DNA from: Craspedostauros australis
Taxonomy: Eukaryota; Bacillariophyta; Bacillariophyceae; Mastogloiales; Achnanthaceae
Reading direction: 5' to 3'
DNA: 64,000 nucleotides
NCBI GenBank assembly: GCA_026770025.1
Contig: JAMXDE010000050.1
Span: 248,001 to 312,000, forward strand
A program made the position numbers and the translations under genes. Under the pieces are notes generated by a model, which did no database searches, was not told the DNA's origin, and saw only the letters and a program-made list of their open reading frames with translations. Shown here in pieces: positions 51,673 to 61,183 of the stretch; positions within the stretch are counted from its first letter, which is position 1, and every line of letters starts with the position of its first letter.

Positions 51673-54309
51673 TTATTCCCCCAGCACACGCGATAGCCAT
51701 CCCGCATCTGGTGTTGGCAATCGGGTGATGTCGTCCGCATCCTCCGACTTCCAATGCTTGCCTGCCATCGCCAGCAGCCAATCGGAGCGATTCCTTGGCG
51801 GGTATTCCTGCGTATAGTCTTGCATCAAGCTCTTCACATTGTCCTTCTGGATGTCCGCCACGTAAACCGTCGCCGCCAAACGCATTTGCTGGGTCGATCG
51901 ATAATCCGCCGCCGCCGTCGCGTGGTGAGCATTATCTCCCATCATGGTAGCGATATTGTATCTGTATCGGAATTTACCAACCCGACTCGTATTGGCAGCA
52001 TTTCGTAGGAGCAATTCCGGTTGCGTGCCGTTGGCCAAAATCAACGGAATGATGATGTTGAAGGCCCGGGACCCAGTCTTGTGCACGTCGTAATGCATGA
52101 ACCCGCGAATGCAATGGGAAACGCCGATGAATGTTATTTGGTAGGCAGCAAGGCCATCCATGCCGAAGTAAGTGCCGATCGCATTGAGGATATCGTCAAA
52201 CCCGCCCGCGCTCAGTGCTGTGAGGTAGTCCTGGTGCGATTCCTCATTCAAGGGACTCACCCAGTGCATGTTGGACATCCATTTCTTTCCTGGCCGTTGG
52301 ATGTACCAGTCCTGCCCTCGTATCTGGAGTTTGTTCTCGTCGTCGGTATGCACGGCATTGCCTTGGATGGTGGCATTGCGGAGGCGTTCCGCGATTCCCA
52401 TGTACTCGCAGTACTTCAGCAGCACTTGCCGCAATCTGTGAGGGACTCCGAGAAGATAGGCATTCGACATCACAGTGTGGTTGATACCGCCGTCGCTGCT
52501 GGATGCGCCGCCACCTTTCCAATAGATGTTGGACAGCTCGCCAGGTTTCAAATCCGGCTGGACGAAGTCACCCATGGAGTTCAAATCATCGTTGGTTTGG
52601 TCTTGCCATGAGGCAGGGATGAGCTGCCGCGGCAGTGCCATGGGGTACCGAAACTTCCCTTCTTCGTACTCATCCAGTGTGTACGACTGGTCGGTAAGCA
52701 CCACCTTCTCGGCGGGTACCCAGTCGACTTTCACGGAGGCCCCCGGGATGGGACATTTCTTGAAGATCATGTAATTGGCGGCTGCGTAGAGGCGGACGGC
52801 GAAGAAGATCTTGCCGTCCCTCCATTTGCGGTCAAGAACGCCACATGGACGCAAGCAATCGTCGTTGATTTCCATCCAGCTGCGATTGTTCGCGGTATTA
52901 TTTGCATTCGAGTCTGCATGCCGGTAGTAGCAGGCCGTCGACATGGATTGTGCATACGGCTCCTTTTCTTGTTCTTGCAACGTCCGAATGATCCGTGTCC
53001 CGTGAATGTGATGACTGTGGGTGGCGTTGCCGTGTTGAAGCAACTGTTTGCGATATGCACTCGCAGTTGTGTAGTTGTAATCGTCATCCTCCGGCGCCCA
53101 ATGGCTGGCATATGCCTTCCAAGCAGCGTCCCAAGCAGCACCGTAGTTGAGCATGATCTCTTCTCCAATGCCAATGTCCTTGGTGGCGATGATTTCCACA
53201 AGCAGCTGTCTACCGCGTTTCGTTGTGCGCATTGCATGGGACAATGATCCGTTGAGAGCATTCGCAGTAGTAGTTTGAAGTAAGAATGGCGACGACGACG
53301 ACGATGTCACTTCTGACCATCTGAGGGCCGCATTCGCCTCGTTGCCTCCATGGTTGATGAAGCTCACGCCAGGACCGGTCGGAAGCAACAGCGCATCCAA
53401 TCCAACCATCTCGAAGCAGTAATTGAGCAAGAGTTGCTCATCGATGACCTTATCGGTGTTGTACTGAATCCTTGCTTTCTTGTGATCGACCGCTTGATCC
53501 ATGATCAGCGTTTGCTCTCTGTCGATGATCACCACAGGAGATGTCGTGACGCGTTGGCCCTCGACGAATCGTCGTTTGGCGAATGCGCCTCGTCCAATTT
53601 TGGGAATCGTCGAGTCCTTCACATGGATTCCATCCACGCAGGTGCCATGATCTTGCAACCATCGCAATGACATTTCATGGATCGTGTCTGTGGGAGACGA
53701 TCCAGCACGCTCCATGTGACACTCCAGAAAGAGCTCGGATCCTGCGGACAGCGCTTGCGTGGAACGAAATTGGAAGTTGTCGTTGACGCCAAACGCCCCG
53801 TTGGACGGATCCCTCGATCGATGCACCCCGGTGCTTCCGCTGCCTTCGGCTTGAATTCCTCGAACGTTGGCAGCATCTTGCGAACACAGGACGGTGCCTC
53901 CCATGCCTGTGACAAAGTGGGACGATCGGAACCAGCTGTGCAAGCTCAACGCGTCGTTGTTATTCGTCGTGTCCCACAAAACATCGCGCAACGGTCGTGT
54001 CAACAAGTCTGCGTTCATGTCGATGACCGAGATCACCTGCTCCGGCGCGCCGATCTGCTGTCCTTCCTGCAACGCGATGCCGGTGTACAAGTTCAGCTTG
54101 CTTGGAACTCTCTGCGACGGCGCTAGCCAGAGTTCGCACGGATCATCGTGACTCCCACCGCCGCTGCCACCGCCGCTGCCGGTATCGTCATTGCTGATAT
54201 CTCCATTTGGAAACGGGATGGCAGACACCAACGTGCTGACCGAAGCCGTCGAAAGCACAAGCCAGAGGAAGACTGTGCAGCTATGTCGCGACGATGCGCC
54301 GAACGTCAT
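51673..54309 (-). CDS. Secreted SET-domain protein with probable 2OG-Fe(II) oxygenase end
   Basis: The 878-residue protein has a signal peptide (CTVFLWLVLSTASVSTLVSA) and a Gly/Ser linker. A SET domain spans about 235-390: GRGAFAKRRFVEGQRV, then FINHGGNEANAALRW (the NHxxxxNA knot) and IGIGEEIMLNYG. A middle module reads VKVDWVPAEKVVLTDQSYT...FRYPMALP. The last 180 residues look like a 2-oxoglutarate oxygenase: HYD at about 736 (HxD), HHATAAADY at about 794 and MRLAATVYV with Arg at about 806, in the order and spacing of prolyl-hydroxylase-type enzymes. SET domains methylate lysines, here probably of lumenal or extracellular proteins. The oxygenase call is an inference from three residues. Many Asn-x-Ser/Thr sites fit a secreted protein. 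It is intron-free. Confidence 0.75.
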   Translation of the reverse strand: MTFGASSRHSCTVFLWLVLSTASVSTLVSAIPFPNGDISNDDTGSGGGSGGGSHDDPCELWLAPSQRVPSKLNLYTGIALQEGQQIGAPEQVISVIDMNADLLTRPLRDVLWDTTNNNDALSLHSWFRSSHFVTGMGGTVLCSQDAANVRGIQAEGSGSTGVHRSRDPSNGAFGVNDNFQFRSTQALSAGSELFLECHMERAGSSPTDTIHEMSLRWLQDHGTCVDGIHVKDSTIPKIGRGAFAKRRFVEGQRVTTSPVVIIDREQTLIMDQAVDHKKARIQYNTDKVIDEQLLLNYCFEMVGLDALLLPTGPGVSFINHGGNEANAALRWSEVTSSSSSPFLLQTTTANALNGSLSHAMRTTKRGRQLLVEIIATKDIGIGEEIMLNYGAAWDAAWKAYASHWAPEDDDYNYTTASAYRKQLLQHGNATHSHHIHGTRIIRTLQEQEKEPYAQSMSTACYYRHADSNANNTANNRSWMEINDDCLRPCGVLDRKWRDGKIFFAVRLYAAANYMIFKKCPIPGASVKVDWVPAEKVVLTDQSYTLDEYEEGKFRYPMALPRQLIPASWQDQTNDDLNSMGDFVQPDLKPGELSNIYWKGGGASSSDGGINHTVMSNAYLLGVPHRLRQVLLKYCEYMGIAERLRNATIQGNAVHTDDENKLQIRGQDWYIQRPGKKWMSNMHWVSPLNEESHQDYLTALSAGGFDDILNAIGTYFGMDGLAAYQITFIGVSHCIRGFMHYDVHKTGSRAFNIIIPLILANGTQPELLLRNAANTSRVGKFRYRYNIATMMGDNAHHATAAADYRSTQQMRLAATVYVADIQKDNVKSLMQDYTQEYPPRNRSDWLLAMAGKHWKSEDADDITRLPTPDAGWLSRVLGE

Positions 54310-54677
54310 CTTTCATCCATCTCCACAGCCGATCTCCGCTTGTTAGATCGCAATGGATGAAGTCTGGAGTGGCGCGTGTTTCTGTCTGCGAAAGACGCCA
54401 ACAAATCGCACCATCCGCGTTCATCGCAACACGGGACTAAATGGAAATATGAGAGGAAATCAGTCCCGTCTTATGGTCGGCGAATCTTCGAGGAAGAGTC
54501 GCGGTGGCGCGAGCCACAGCGCGAGGGTGGAGAGATACTGCTACACTCTACTCTACGAATACTCGTATTAGTATGGCCCATGCATGCTCCACAGAGTAAT
54601 GCTCTATTTTATCCTTGGAGCATCGTATTGTGACGCATTGCGCCTTATTGTAAATATTGAATCGAACCGGAGGAGCT
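54310..54677. other. Intergenic region
   Basis: This 368-bp stretch holds the promoter side of the SET gene and the 3' end of the next leftward gene. No gene was seen. Confidence 0.5.
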
Positions 54678-55985
54678 CTATTCCCACCAAGCAGCAGGCT
54701 CGCTCTCCCTTTCGAACATGGCAGTCCGGACCACTTCAAGCAACGCGGGGCGATCCATGTCTGACTCCAAGTGCACGCCCTTGCACTCATCCAAGCATCC
54801 GTACAGCTCCACCAGCGACATGTTCTCATACTTGTCGCAGTCGGCGTCGTCGCTACTTGCCTTGTTGTCTTTGGCGTTGTGAGCGACATGAATGCCCTTC
54901 ATCAAATCGGCGCATCCAGCCAGCTGGTCGAAGTGCGGATTGCCGATCAACGCGTTCGCGTCCTTCGCTGCCATCTGGATAGCCATCTCCTTCAGAATTC
55001 TGCATTTGTGTTCATCTGCAAAGAGCAGCAGCTCAATCAGCGTGTCTGGCGACAGATGCTTATCGACCAGCTTGGCTTCGACGATCACCTTGAGTTGCCA
55101 GCAATGGAAATGGGTTGCGACAATCAGCAGCTGCTGCAAGTCTTCTGGTCTGGCCATGTCATCTGCATCGAGGCATGATGTCTCGCCGGAGTAGATGTAC
55201 TGCAGCGTGTATCGAACGTGCGCGGGATAGAAGTCCGGGAGAAGAATGGTGCCTTCGTTGGTGCTCCGATCGATCATCGCCTTGGTCGATGGCACCGTGA
55301 TCAACAGAATGCCGCTGTACGCCTTGATTGCCTCCTGTTGGATATCACGGCCGACGAGGAAGGTGAGATCGGCCATGCTGCTGTTCTGCAGAGCATGCAG
55401 TTTCTGTTGCCCGATGCTGTGGTGGCCCAACTTGAGCATTTCTGCCGTCGCATCGTCTGTTTTCGCGTGGTTTGGATCTGCTTCTTGGGAGCAAGATGAC
55501 AAGTACTCTGTGCAAGGATTAGAGTCCGTAAGTTTGGCAACCTGCAATGGTGTTTGGTTGTCGTTATTGCAGACTGTGATGTCTGCTTTGCCCAATTCCA
55601 CCAGATACTTGACAATGTGAAGCTGACGGTGTGTGGCAGCACAGTGGAGTGGCGTGTATCCCATACTATCTTTGGCATTGACGTCTGCACCACATGATTC
55701 CACCAGACACTTGATCGCATCCATGTTTCTCATCTTGATTGCGTAGATGAGTGTCGTGTTACCATCATTGTTTTTGATATCGACGGTTGCATGGCACGTT
55801 TGTACCAAGTACTTCATGACGTCCAAGTTCCCTCTTCCACACGCGATGTGAAGCAGGGGAGATTCATCGGGGACCATGATCATGTCGACATGTATGCCAG
55901 GCTCCGATTGCCACCATTCCCTGATGGTGGCAACACTCCCTCGCCTTACAGCGATGATCAGCTGTTCAGGAGTGATGCTCGACAT
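54678..55985 (-). CDS. Ankyrin-BTB protein (copy C)
   Basis: The 435-residue protein begins MSSITPEQLI, matching copy D at 61184-62509; the frame is open further upstream. The ankyrin repeats are ESPLLHIACGRGNLDVMKYL, TTLIYAIKMRNMDAIKCLV and YTPLHCAATHRQLHIVKYLV. The BTB part is MADLTFLVGRDIQQEAIKAY...VRYTLQYIYSGETS, then a BACK-like LIELLLFADEHKCRILKEM and the family end motif MSLVELYGCLDECKGVHLES, MDRPALLEVVR. Its ankyrin half is almost identical to copy D at DNA level, whereas the BTB half is only about as similar as to other copies. The function is unknown; a cullin-3 adaptor role is possible by analogy. Confidence 0.88.
   Translation of the reverse strand: MSSITPEQLIIAVRRGSVATIREWWQSEPGIHVDMIMVPDESPLLHIACGRGNLDVMKYLVQTCHATVDIKNNDGNTTLIYAIKMRNMDAIKCLVESCGADVNAKDSMGYTPLHCAATHRQLHIVKYLVELGKADITVCNNDNQTPLQVAKLTDSNPCTEYLSSCSQEADPNHAKTDDATAEMLKLGHHSIGQQKLHALQNSSMADLTFLVGRDIQQEAIKAYSGILLITVPSTKAMIDRSTNEGTILLPDFYPAHVRYTLQYIYSGETSCLDADDMARPEDLQQLLIVATHFHCWQLKVIVEAKLVDKHLSPDTLIELLLFADEHKCRILKEMAIQMAAKDANALIGNPHFDQLAGCADLMKGIHVAHNAKDNKASSDDADCDKYENMSLVELYGCLDECKGVHLESDMDRPALLEVVRTAMFERESEPAAWWE
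55501..55920 (-). repeat. Gene-conversion tract, partner of 62025..62444
   Basis: Over 420 aligned bases I count seven differences from 62025-62444 (about 98% identity), without gaps. Similarity drops on the BTB side of 55500 and becomes patchy beyond about 55930. Confidence 0.8.
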
Positions 55986-57275
55986 GATTGCGTGGTTGTT
56001 TGTTGACTGCTCTGGCCAATCGCTTTGTGTTGAATATGTCCTTGTTATAGTTCTATGTCGCCTTTTCTTCGAGCACGGTGCTGTGCTATCCTCTTCTGTA
56101 CGACCTGCACGCACCGACACTGTGCTATAGCACAGTGTCGGTACGATCGTACGATCCTGCCGATTTTTTATCGGATAACATTACTTTATTAGCACACGGT
56201 GTAGCGTCTTGTTGCATAGGCTTAGATATATTTAGCTAGCTTCTACGACATAAATACCTGGCTGACTTGTCCTCGTCTTGGACGAAAATGATGACGTCAT
56301 TGACGGTCAATGTCAGACTGCAATGGTATCGAACGGTGTGGCTGGCGATGTTTTGGCAGATTCGGCGCCGCGTTGATTCCTCGCGTCGTTTTGGATTTGG
56401 CTTGGTGAGGGGTTGCCTCCTTTGTTCGTGTTGTGTCATGGAGCACGGCGATGGTGGTGGCATCCCTACACGTCCACTTCCACGTCCACGACAATAGCAA
56501 CACTTGCGAATACTACACAACATAATAATATATATTGTAATACAATATGGTGGAATGGAGCACAGTGACTTCTCCTTTGGTCCGCAAAATAGAATTTGAT
56601 TTAACACTTGTTATAGCATTGTTTGTAAAAACAAAGTCCTGCGAAACCTGCTTTGCTTCCCATGGACATGAGACAACATGGTCATCTACTGAGCTGTTGG
56701 CATGGTGCAGAAAGAGACTGGTGGCGGAAGTGTTGTTTTCCGTGTTGCTTCTTGTGTTGTGATTTGAGTGCGTGCAGGTTCATTGACACCGAAACAAAAA
56801 GCCAAGAGGAGAACAGATGAACAACAGACAGAAGCCAATGCTGGCTGTTGGCGACAACTAGCAGAGAGGAGGTCCAAACACGTGGGCAGGGAATCGACCT
56901 GAAGTGAGGACAAGGCCGTACTATCCGTTCATGACCTAGACAATATAATACATCGTTTCTTGTTTTCAGTTTCATTTTTTTTCATTTTTGACAACAACAT
57001 CTGTGAACAATACCACTTTCTTTACATCTTTCGAAAGCTGTTGAGCACAGCTTTCCAATAAATATGTTTAAGTTTAATATTTCTTACTGCCATCTTATTG
57101 CTAATCAAGCCTGAAGTACTTGTGACTTAGTTCTGCACCATGGGACTGAAGTGAAACTGTTCAGCAAGGCTCAAACTGTGAGGCTGGCAACGTCAAATCC
57201 GCTTTTCCACATCACACTTGCTGAAACTGCTGTTGTACTTCGCTTTCAGCGATTCCTTGCTTTCCTTTTCCAAGG
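55986..57275. other. Intergenic region with palindrome
   Basis: This 1,290-bp stretch holds the promoter side of ankyrin-BTB copy C, a perfect 30-bp palindrome at 56113-56142 and AT-rich sequence near 56510-56560 and 56940-57110. No convincing gene was seen. Confidence 0.45.
56113..56142. repeat. Perfect 30-bp palindrome
   Basis: The arms ACCGACACTGTGC and GCACAGTGTCGGT meet at a TATA centre with no mismatch. Directly after it, GTACGATCGTAC (56141-56152) is a second, 12-bp palindrome. Both lie 128-167 bp upstream of the copy C start codon, where a dimeric regulator could bind. Confidence 0.85.
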
Positions 57276-60018
57276 TTGTCATCTCCTCTCGTGTCCTTTA
57301 TGTCTTCATCACTTCCTTCCTTCAAGCATGCATGGGCGTGGCAACATCATCACTTGTGGTGTTCATCTTCATTTTGTCTTGGCTTTGCGACATCGCACCT
57401 TCCGCAAACTCAAACAATCATGGAGCTCACAATTTTATCGCACTCACAAAAATCATCATACTCGCACGATCACTGCACCCAAACTACCATGGTGCCATCT
57501 CCAAAACACACACCCAAGCCACCACTGCACCCTCAATCTTCCAGCCCCCACAAGGAAGCAACAGCAACGCCTAAATTGCATCCTGCTTCCAATCCTCCAC
57601 AATTCCAAGCAGAGAGCATGCTTGCATATGACATTGGTCACTCATCCATTGTATTCATCCACAAGTCTCTCATGTCTCCAACGAACAATGACAGCAAAAA
57701 TCAAACAGCACATCTGCCGCCAATGCCCACCTACTGTGATTTCTTGGAGAGTGGTCCACCCAACAGCCCCACCAATCCATGGGGTAGTGTCAACAGGGAT
57801 GTGTGGTCTTCCTACAACAGCTCATCAAATCTACCCCAGCAGACTCCTCCATCTGACCACACCAATTCCATGAGCCAACAATGCACAGCGCTTTCCTCCA
57901 GGTTGAGCAACAGCAGCATTGAACGCAACTGCTCAACATGGGTCAAGCCAACTATTCGCCACATGGATCAATCAGCAATGGCAAGGCACTTTGCCTCAGT
58001 CAGGAGAGATCCTTCATTCAGTGCCAGTCCAGTTCTGTTTGGATCAAGCATCAGCAAGCAGCCCAACCAAGTTTGCCAGCCCATCTCTGTTGCAATCAAC
58101 CATTGATATAAGCGCAGATGACAATGCATCTGCTGCATCTGCTCCCCAAGGGGCTGGATCTGCATCTCAACATCATCCAGGGAACCACATATAACATCAA
58201 CATGAGACAAAGCCAGCACTTCAGTATGTGCCACTACCTGTGAGTGCACGCAACTGCGCGTCCAGCCCATCCGCAATGTGGAAATGAACATTGACACTAT
58301 CCTGGAAATCTTCTTTCCAGTTTCACTACTGGAGAAGATCCAATTCCACACCAACAGCCATCTTTGCAACATCAAATCGATGGCAACTGCCATCACTGCC
58401 CCTGAGCTGTACATCTTCTTTGCCATGTACTACGAAATGGGATTCTTCTGAGTTCCAGCAAAAATTGACTACTGGAGAGCTGCCTCGATCTCTGTTCCAA
58501 CTCATCTACTCATGACATACATGTCCAGAGCAAGATATGAAATGGTATGGAAGCATATGCACTTCACTGCATTGCCAACCTTGGACAAAGTGTCTGAATT
58601 GTTGGTGGAGACTACAGCTGAACCACCAGAAACTGAGGATGACATGAGCCCCATGGACTTTGTTCCAGCTTGGGAATGGAATGCATCAGGAGTGTGAGAA
58701 GGATTGCCACCCGAAGCTGAGGAGCATGCTGCTGGTAGCCCACAGATCCCAAGCAGGGAGGCAAGAGCATCCACACTATCACAACAGAAACCATCCTCCA
58801 ACTATCATCCAGCAATGCAAATGGATTGTTCATGGTATGCCAAGGTTCAGCCCCTTCTCATTCACACCAACAGTGTGTCGAAGCGGCTGTGTCTGAAACC
58901 TGGCTATGCTTGCGCCATAGATGAGATGATGGTTCAATTCAAGGGAAGATCTGCACAGATGCATTGCATGCAGCAGAAGCCAATCAAGGAAGGCTACAAA
59001 TTCTATTCCCTTTGTTGCTCAGCCTCGGGGTTCATGTTCCATGTGCTGCCATCGGGGCGCCTGGACAAAACCACCAGGATCAACAACACCGTCACAGAGC
59101 TGCTTGCCAAACTCAATCCTGCTGACAAGCATGTTGTCGCCATGGACAATCAATTCACTACAAAGGCTGTCATTGAGAAGTTGAGGGAGATGGGAGTGGG
59201 CATTGTGGGAACTGCAAGGAATTGTTGTGGATTCCCTCCCAAGGAAATGAAGGACATCAAAGATGATCGCTTCAACTCTCTGTACATCTGGACAGAGAGT
59301 GACAAGTGTGTCATTACTTGATGGGTGGACAACAATGTGGTGCTCATGGTGAGTACAGTCCATTATGCAAATGAGACAGTCGCAAAGAATCAACATCAAC
59401 CACAACAGACCACAATGAACAAGAACCATCTGAAGACTGTCTGGGGTGATGACTGGAATGCTGCAAACAGGATCTCAAAAATGATTGATGACTACAATCA
59501 TTGGATGGGAGGGGTGGATCGGTGTGATCAGCTTATCGCATACTATCAACCAAATCTGCGGTGTTGAAGGGTATGGATGCCAATCATGTTTCACCTACTT
59601 GACATACTGATGGTGAACTCATGGATCACGCACAGTCACCTTGTGGAGGAGGAGGATTGAATGGATCACAAATCATATGGCTTGGCAATGGTGGAAGCAC
59701 TGGTGTTGAAAGCGAGGACCTGCAAAGTCCGTGGCACAAGGAGGGCAAGGAGAATCCCAAAGGAGATAAGAACAAGGATAAGGATGAACAATAATCAACC
59801 AGTGTTGAGCAAGGATAGGTTCATGGGTGTGTATAAAGACCACAGACAGATAATCGACGAAGATGGAAAGCAATGACTTTGCCAATATTGCTGCTACTTG
59901 AAGGCCACAAAAAATTACTGGCCTAGAAGAAAACACTCCCAAGAGGGTCAAACGGATCTGCAGCTTGTGTAGAGTCCATGTCTGCAAAGACCATTGGGGT
60001 ATATACCATGGAAGGTGA
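57276..60018 (+). pseudogene. Degraded PiggyBac-type (DDE_Tnp_1_7) transposase
   Basis: The catalytic domain reads in one frame from about 58242: NIDTILEIFFPVSLLEKI, YACAIDEMMVQFKGRS (first Asp), KPIKEGYKFYSLCC, VVAMDNQFTT (second Asp) and YNHWMGGVDRCDQLIAYY (third Asp region). TGA stops break it at 58449, 58695, 59319, 59565, 59658 and 59874. A Cys-rich end like that of PiggyBac follows (LCQYCCYLKATKNYW), and a frame change near 59940 leads to RICSLCRVHVCKDHWG and a TGA at 60016-60018. The preceding Ser/Pro-rich frame from 57276 may be the N-terminal part but is not proven. CpG is almost absent in the core. TTAA-flanked terminal repeats could not be identified. It lies between ankyrin-BTB copies C and D. 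Confidence 0.85.
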
Positions 60019-61183
60019 TGAAGTATGGTAAAACAAAACTTCAGTGATTCCCGACGATAGCACTAGTAAACGATGGTACCCATTTAGTTTTTACGTAGGC
60101 CGTGGTAGGACAAACGCGTTCAAAAATTAACACGGTGTCGAGATATACGATATAATAGTAGAATTATCTCTGGGTCATGAAGGGATAGAGTGTGCATATG
60201 GAGGGAAGGCAGTGTGTGCTGATTGAGACATGGACGAAGCTCAACGTCCCAGGGCATGAACGGGAGCAGAACCGAGAACAAGGCAGTGTGAAAGTCAAGG
60301 CGGGGGTGAAGATCTGGACTACCCACCAACCCACAACTCTGGATTTCGACCACTGATCCACAGCCCAGATGGAGCATCATCATCACCATGCCTACTGCTA
60401 CCGCGCAATCCTCGACGTCTCTTCGCACCCAACCGCCTTGCCCACGCGAAATGTGAGTCTGTCAATCAAGGGCACGACTGGACAGCAAGCTGAAGCACGA
60501 CTGGTGATTCCCAACACAATTTGCCCTTCTGCGTCCGCATGCCTTTCGTTTCTAGTCGTAGATTAGTGCGAAAAATATAAACTTTTTAACTATAAGGTCC
60601 AGGCGTCTAATATTTCACAAATATAACCTCCACAACATAATAGGATGAAATCTGTCCTCGAATTAAAAATCGGCAAGAATGTACTATCGTATCCTGAATG
60701 GGGTCCTATGTGCTGGTACACTGCGCGTGTTTCCACGTCTCGGGCATCATGTCAAGATCCTCAACCAAAGCATCCTCGTCGTGGCGGAGGTGGGCAGTTG
60801 CTGTTCCGTTGTCCTCCTTTGCCTTTCTTCGGGAAGGGTTCGGTTTGCTTGTTTCTCGTGGATCTGACTCGTGTTCTCTTCCGCTTCTGCTCTCGGACTG
60901 GCAGCAAATGCAACAAAAGATGCGGAAGCAATGACAAAATGGTACTTCAACAGAGTAGACGTGAGTACCTTGCGTCTCGTCGAACCGCGGACACCTCCAA
61001 CATCCAACAGGTTGTACCATGCGCCCGTGGCTCTCTGCCTCTCTCTCTCTGCTCGGAATCGCGGAGAGATATCATCGATGTTGTTTGGTGGCACACTACG
61101 ACTATGTGCTCGTATAACTCTTTACTTATTCATCCCAAAGGGGTTATCGAAGGGGATCGTGCCATCATCGAGGATCTCACTTC
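60019..61183. other. Intergenic region right of the transposase
   Basis: This 1,165-bp stretch has several open frames without recognisable domains (for example 60645-61361), AT-rich sequence near 60560-60640 and a TC-rich patch near 61030-61050. The string GATCCTCAACCAAAGCA at about 60756 recurs at about 62662, which hints at an older duplication. No gene is called. Confidence 0.45.

Noticed and set aside
58449-59876. In-frame TGA codons read as a sense codon (recoded UGA)
   Set aside because: Other intact genes in the window end in TGA (for example the ERO1 fusion at 10980-10982), and the TGA-broken frame is CpG-poor transposon DNA, so decay explains it.
56601-60589. TTAA sites as PiggyBac ends
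   Set aside because: Several TTAA sites exist (56601, 57064, 60126, 60586), but no pair is followed by matching inverted ends, so the borders remain unknown.
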